Shown here one piece after another: positions 15,732-16,961 of a stretch of DNA of 16,961 bases. The translations under genes were made by a program, and so were the position numbers. This DNA is from Agrocybe praecox (Eukaryota; Basidiomycota; Agaricomycetes; Agaricales; Agrocybaceae), in the NCBI GenBank assembly GCA_964017145.1, contig CAXHKQ010000299.1:1-16961 (forward strand). The letters are read 5' to 3'. Positions within the stretch are counted from its first letter, which is position 1. Each line of letters opens with the position of its first letter. Under the pieces are notes generated by a model, which searched no databases, was not told the origin of the DNA, and saw nothing but the letters and a program-made list of their open reading frames with translations.

Positions 15732-16961
15732 TGTGCAAGAGCATTGCAGAGGGTCTATTGAAGTTCGCGCGTAGGTCGAAAGCACATTCGATTCGCGACT
15801 CGCTCACGATCGATTGTTTGGTGAGAGCATAATTGGGTCTGTTCTGTTGGCCTAAGACTGTTGGCCTGCACTGGTCGCACTGTGTAGTAAATAACGATCG
15901 AGCACCAAAGCTTGTGAGCTTGGAGCTTTGTACATTTTCGCCAAGTACTGCGTGTCGATGGCTATATCTGCACTAATACACTGAATATTGTACGCGCGAT
16001 GTCTAAACACTTGTGGGTCACAGTTTTTTGTTTCTTCAGTACGACACAATTAGTGTGGACCGCCCAGATGTCACCGCACGACTGACAAATTCAGATGTTC
16101 ACTGCACTGCACACCTGCTTGGTGTCGGGGAGCACACATCATCACATTTGACGACAGTTGTGCGTTTTATCTCGGGCGCACCGACGCGCGCGAAACGCGA
16201 GATGATGGATATGGGCAAATATAATACGTATTATACACTGCTGTGTAGCTAGATTTTCTGCATGCTATCAGATGTTATCGCACTGACGCGCGTGCGCTTG
16301 TGTCTTATCTGCGGCAGAGAACGAACCCAGCACGACGACCGGCGGCGGCGTTTTCGGCGACGTCGACCACGATGATCAAGCCGCATCGTTCTGCTTCAGC
16401 TTCATCGGCTGCGACGACGACGACGGCACAGATACACAGGACACAGACATGGTTCGAAAATTCAGCGAGGTGTTTGCTGCCGTATTTTTTTGTGTTTATA
16501 TGAGCAAACAAATCTGAACAAACGATGAGCTGAATTTGCGAGCGCGAGCGTCACACGACGGGCCAAAATGCACAACTGAAACGCGGCTTTGTCTACGACT
16601 GTTTGGGCGATGTTAGACGCCCGAAATACTGCTCAGAGCTCGCGACTCTGGCGAGCAGGTCGCGTGCAGACTCGGGTGAGAGTACACGAGACCGGCGACG
16701 AGATATGATGAATAATATAATGAATACTGCGGCAGAGATTACGGCGAGAATGTATTTATGCTCATCTGTGTGCGCACGTGCGTTTGCACCTAGGTATACA
16801 TGAATTTATTGTCGCGTCTATTTCGGGATCCCAGCGTTTGATGAGAGTTATAGTTCAGATTGTGTATATACAACGCTGTTGTGGGTTGTTTTCGAAGCCT
16901 ATCTATACGAAACGGTAGCGAGGGAGCCAATGCAGGTGTCTTCGAATCGTGGAATGCCGGA
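15732..16961 (-). other. Presumed 5' flank of the receptor gene, no gene seen
   Basis: No convincing coding frame on either strand. Promoter elements cannot be placed with confidence. A 5' UTR exon of the receptor may be here but is not recognisable. Short CG-rich stretches (about 16170-16200, 16330-16440) and AT-rich parts alternate without visible repeats. Confidence 0.45.

Noticed and set aside
14892..15785. Receptor start at 15785
   Set aside because: The codon there is GTG. The first in-frame ATG is at 15731 with a good context, and no ATG lies upstream before the stop at 15804-15806.
15610..15807. Minus-strand frame that could be an alternative receptor N-terminus
   Set aside because: It is out of frame with the TM1-TM3 reading and has no splice site leading into it.
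16305..16511. Minus-strand hydrophobic 68-codon frame
   Set aside because: It begins with TTG rather than ATG, has no homology I recognise, and low-complexity GAC/GTC repeats explain the hydrophobic run.

Overview
The window looks like insect, most likely dipteran, genomic DNA. It contains short GT-AG introns, a multi-exon C2H2 zinc-finger gene I recognise as the fly eye regulator glass, a pyrokinin/neuromedin-U-type receptor gene, and many transposable elements. The species cannot be named from the sequence. There are no bacterial-type operons, rRNAs, tRNAs or CRISPR arrays.

Layout. Positions 1-203 are the 3' end of an intron. Positions 204-6947 (+) hold the last five coding exons of glass: 204-329, 434-1256, 3154-4082, 6648-6752 and 6878-6947. 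They join in frame to 683 residues with five C2H2 fingers at the C-terminus; the N-terminal exon(s) lie outside the window. After the TGA at 6945-6947, which is followed by C, the same frame stays open for 180 codons (to 7487, stop 7488-7490). The composition is coding-like, so this is a candidate stop-codon-readthrough extension.

The two long glass introns hold mobile DNA. Intron 1257-3153 has a direct duplication and a possible decayed TIR element. Intron 4083-6647 has a 1.2-kb non-autonomous hAT element (4168-5402), a 0.5-kb TTAA-flanked MITE inside it (4667-5171), and a 155-bp pogo-like MITE (5409-5563). The pogo-like MITE landed inside the hAT target-site duplication, and subtracting it restores a perfect 8-bp duplication.

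Positions 8313-14007 are a complete, very young LTR retrotransposon: LTRs of 1418 and 1417 bp that differ at two places, a GTAC duplication, and a tRNA-Lys primer-binding site. Its 2.86-kb interior carries no recognisable gag-pol and is built of minisatellite and satellite-like arrays, making it a LARD-like non-autonomous element. It sits between glass (+) and the receptor gene (-), which converge tail to tail.

Positions 14285-15731 (-) encode a class A GPCR of the pyrokinin/CAPA/neuromedin-U group in one exon. All key motifs are present, but the reading frame is broken three times by small indels (assembly error or recent loss). The remainder, 15732-16961, is presumed 5' flank of the receptor with nothing I can name. 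The two genes have no obvious functional link beyond adjacency.
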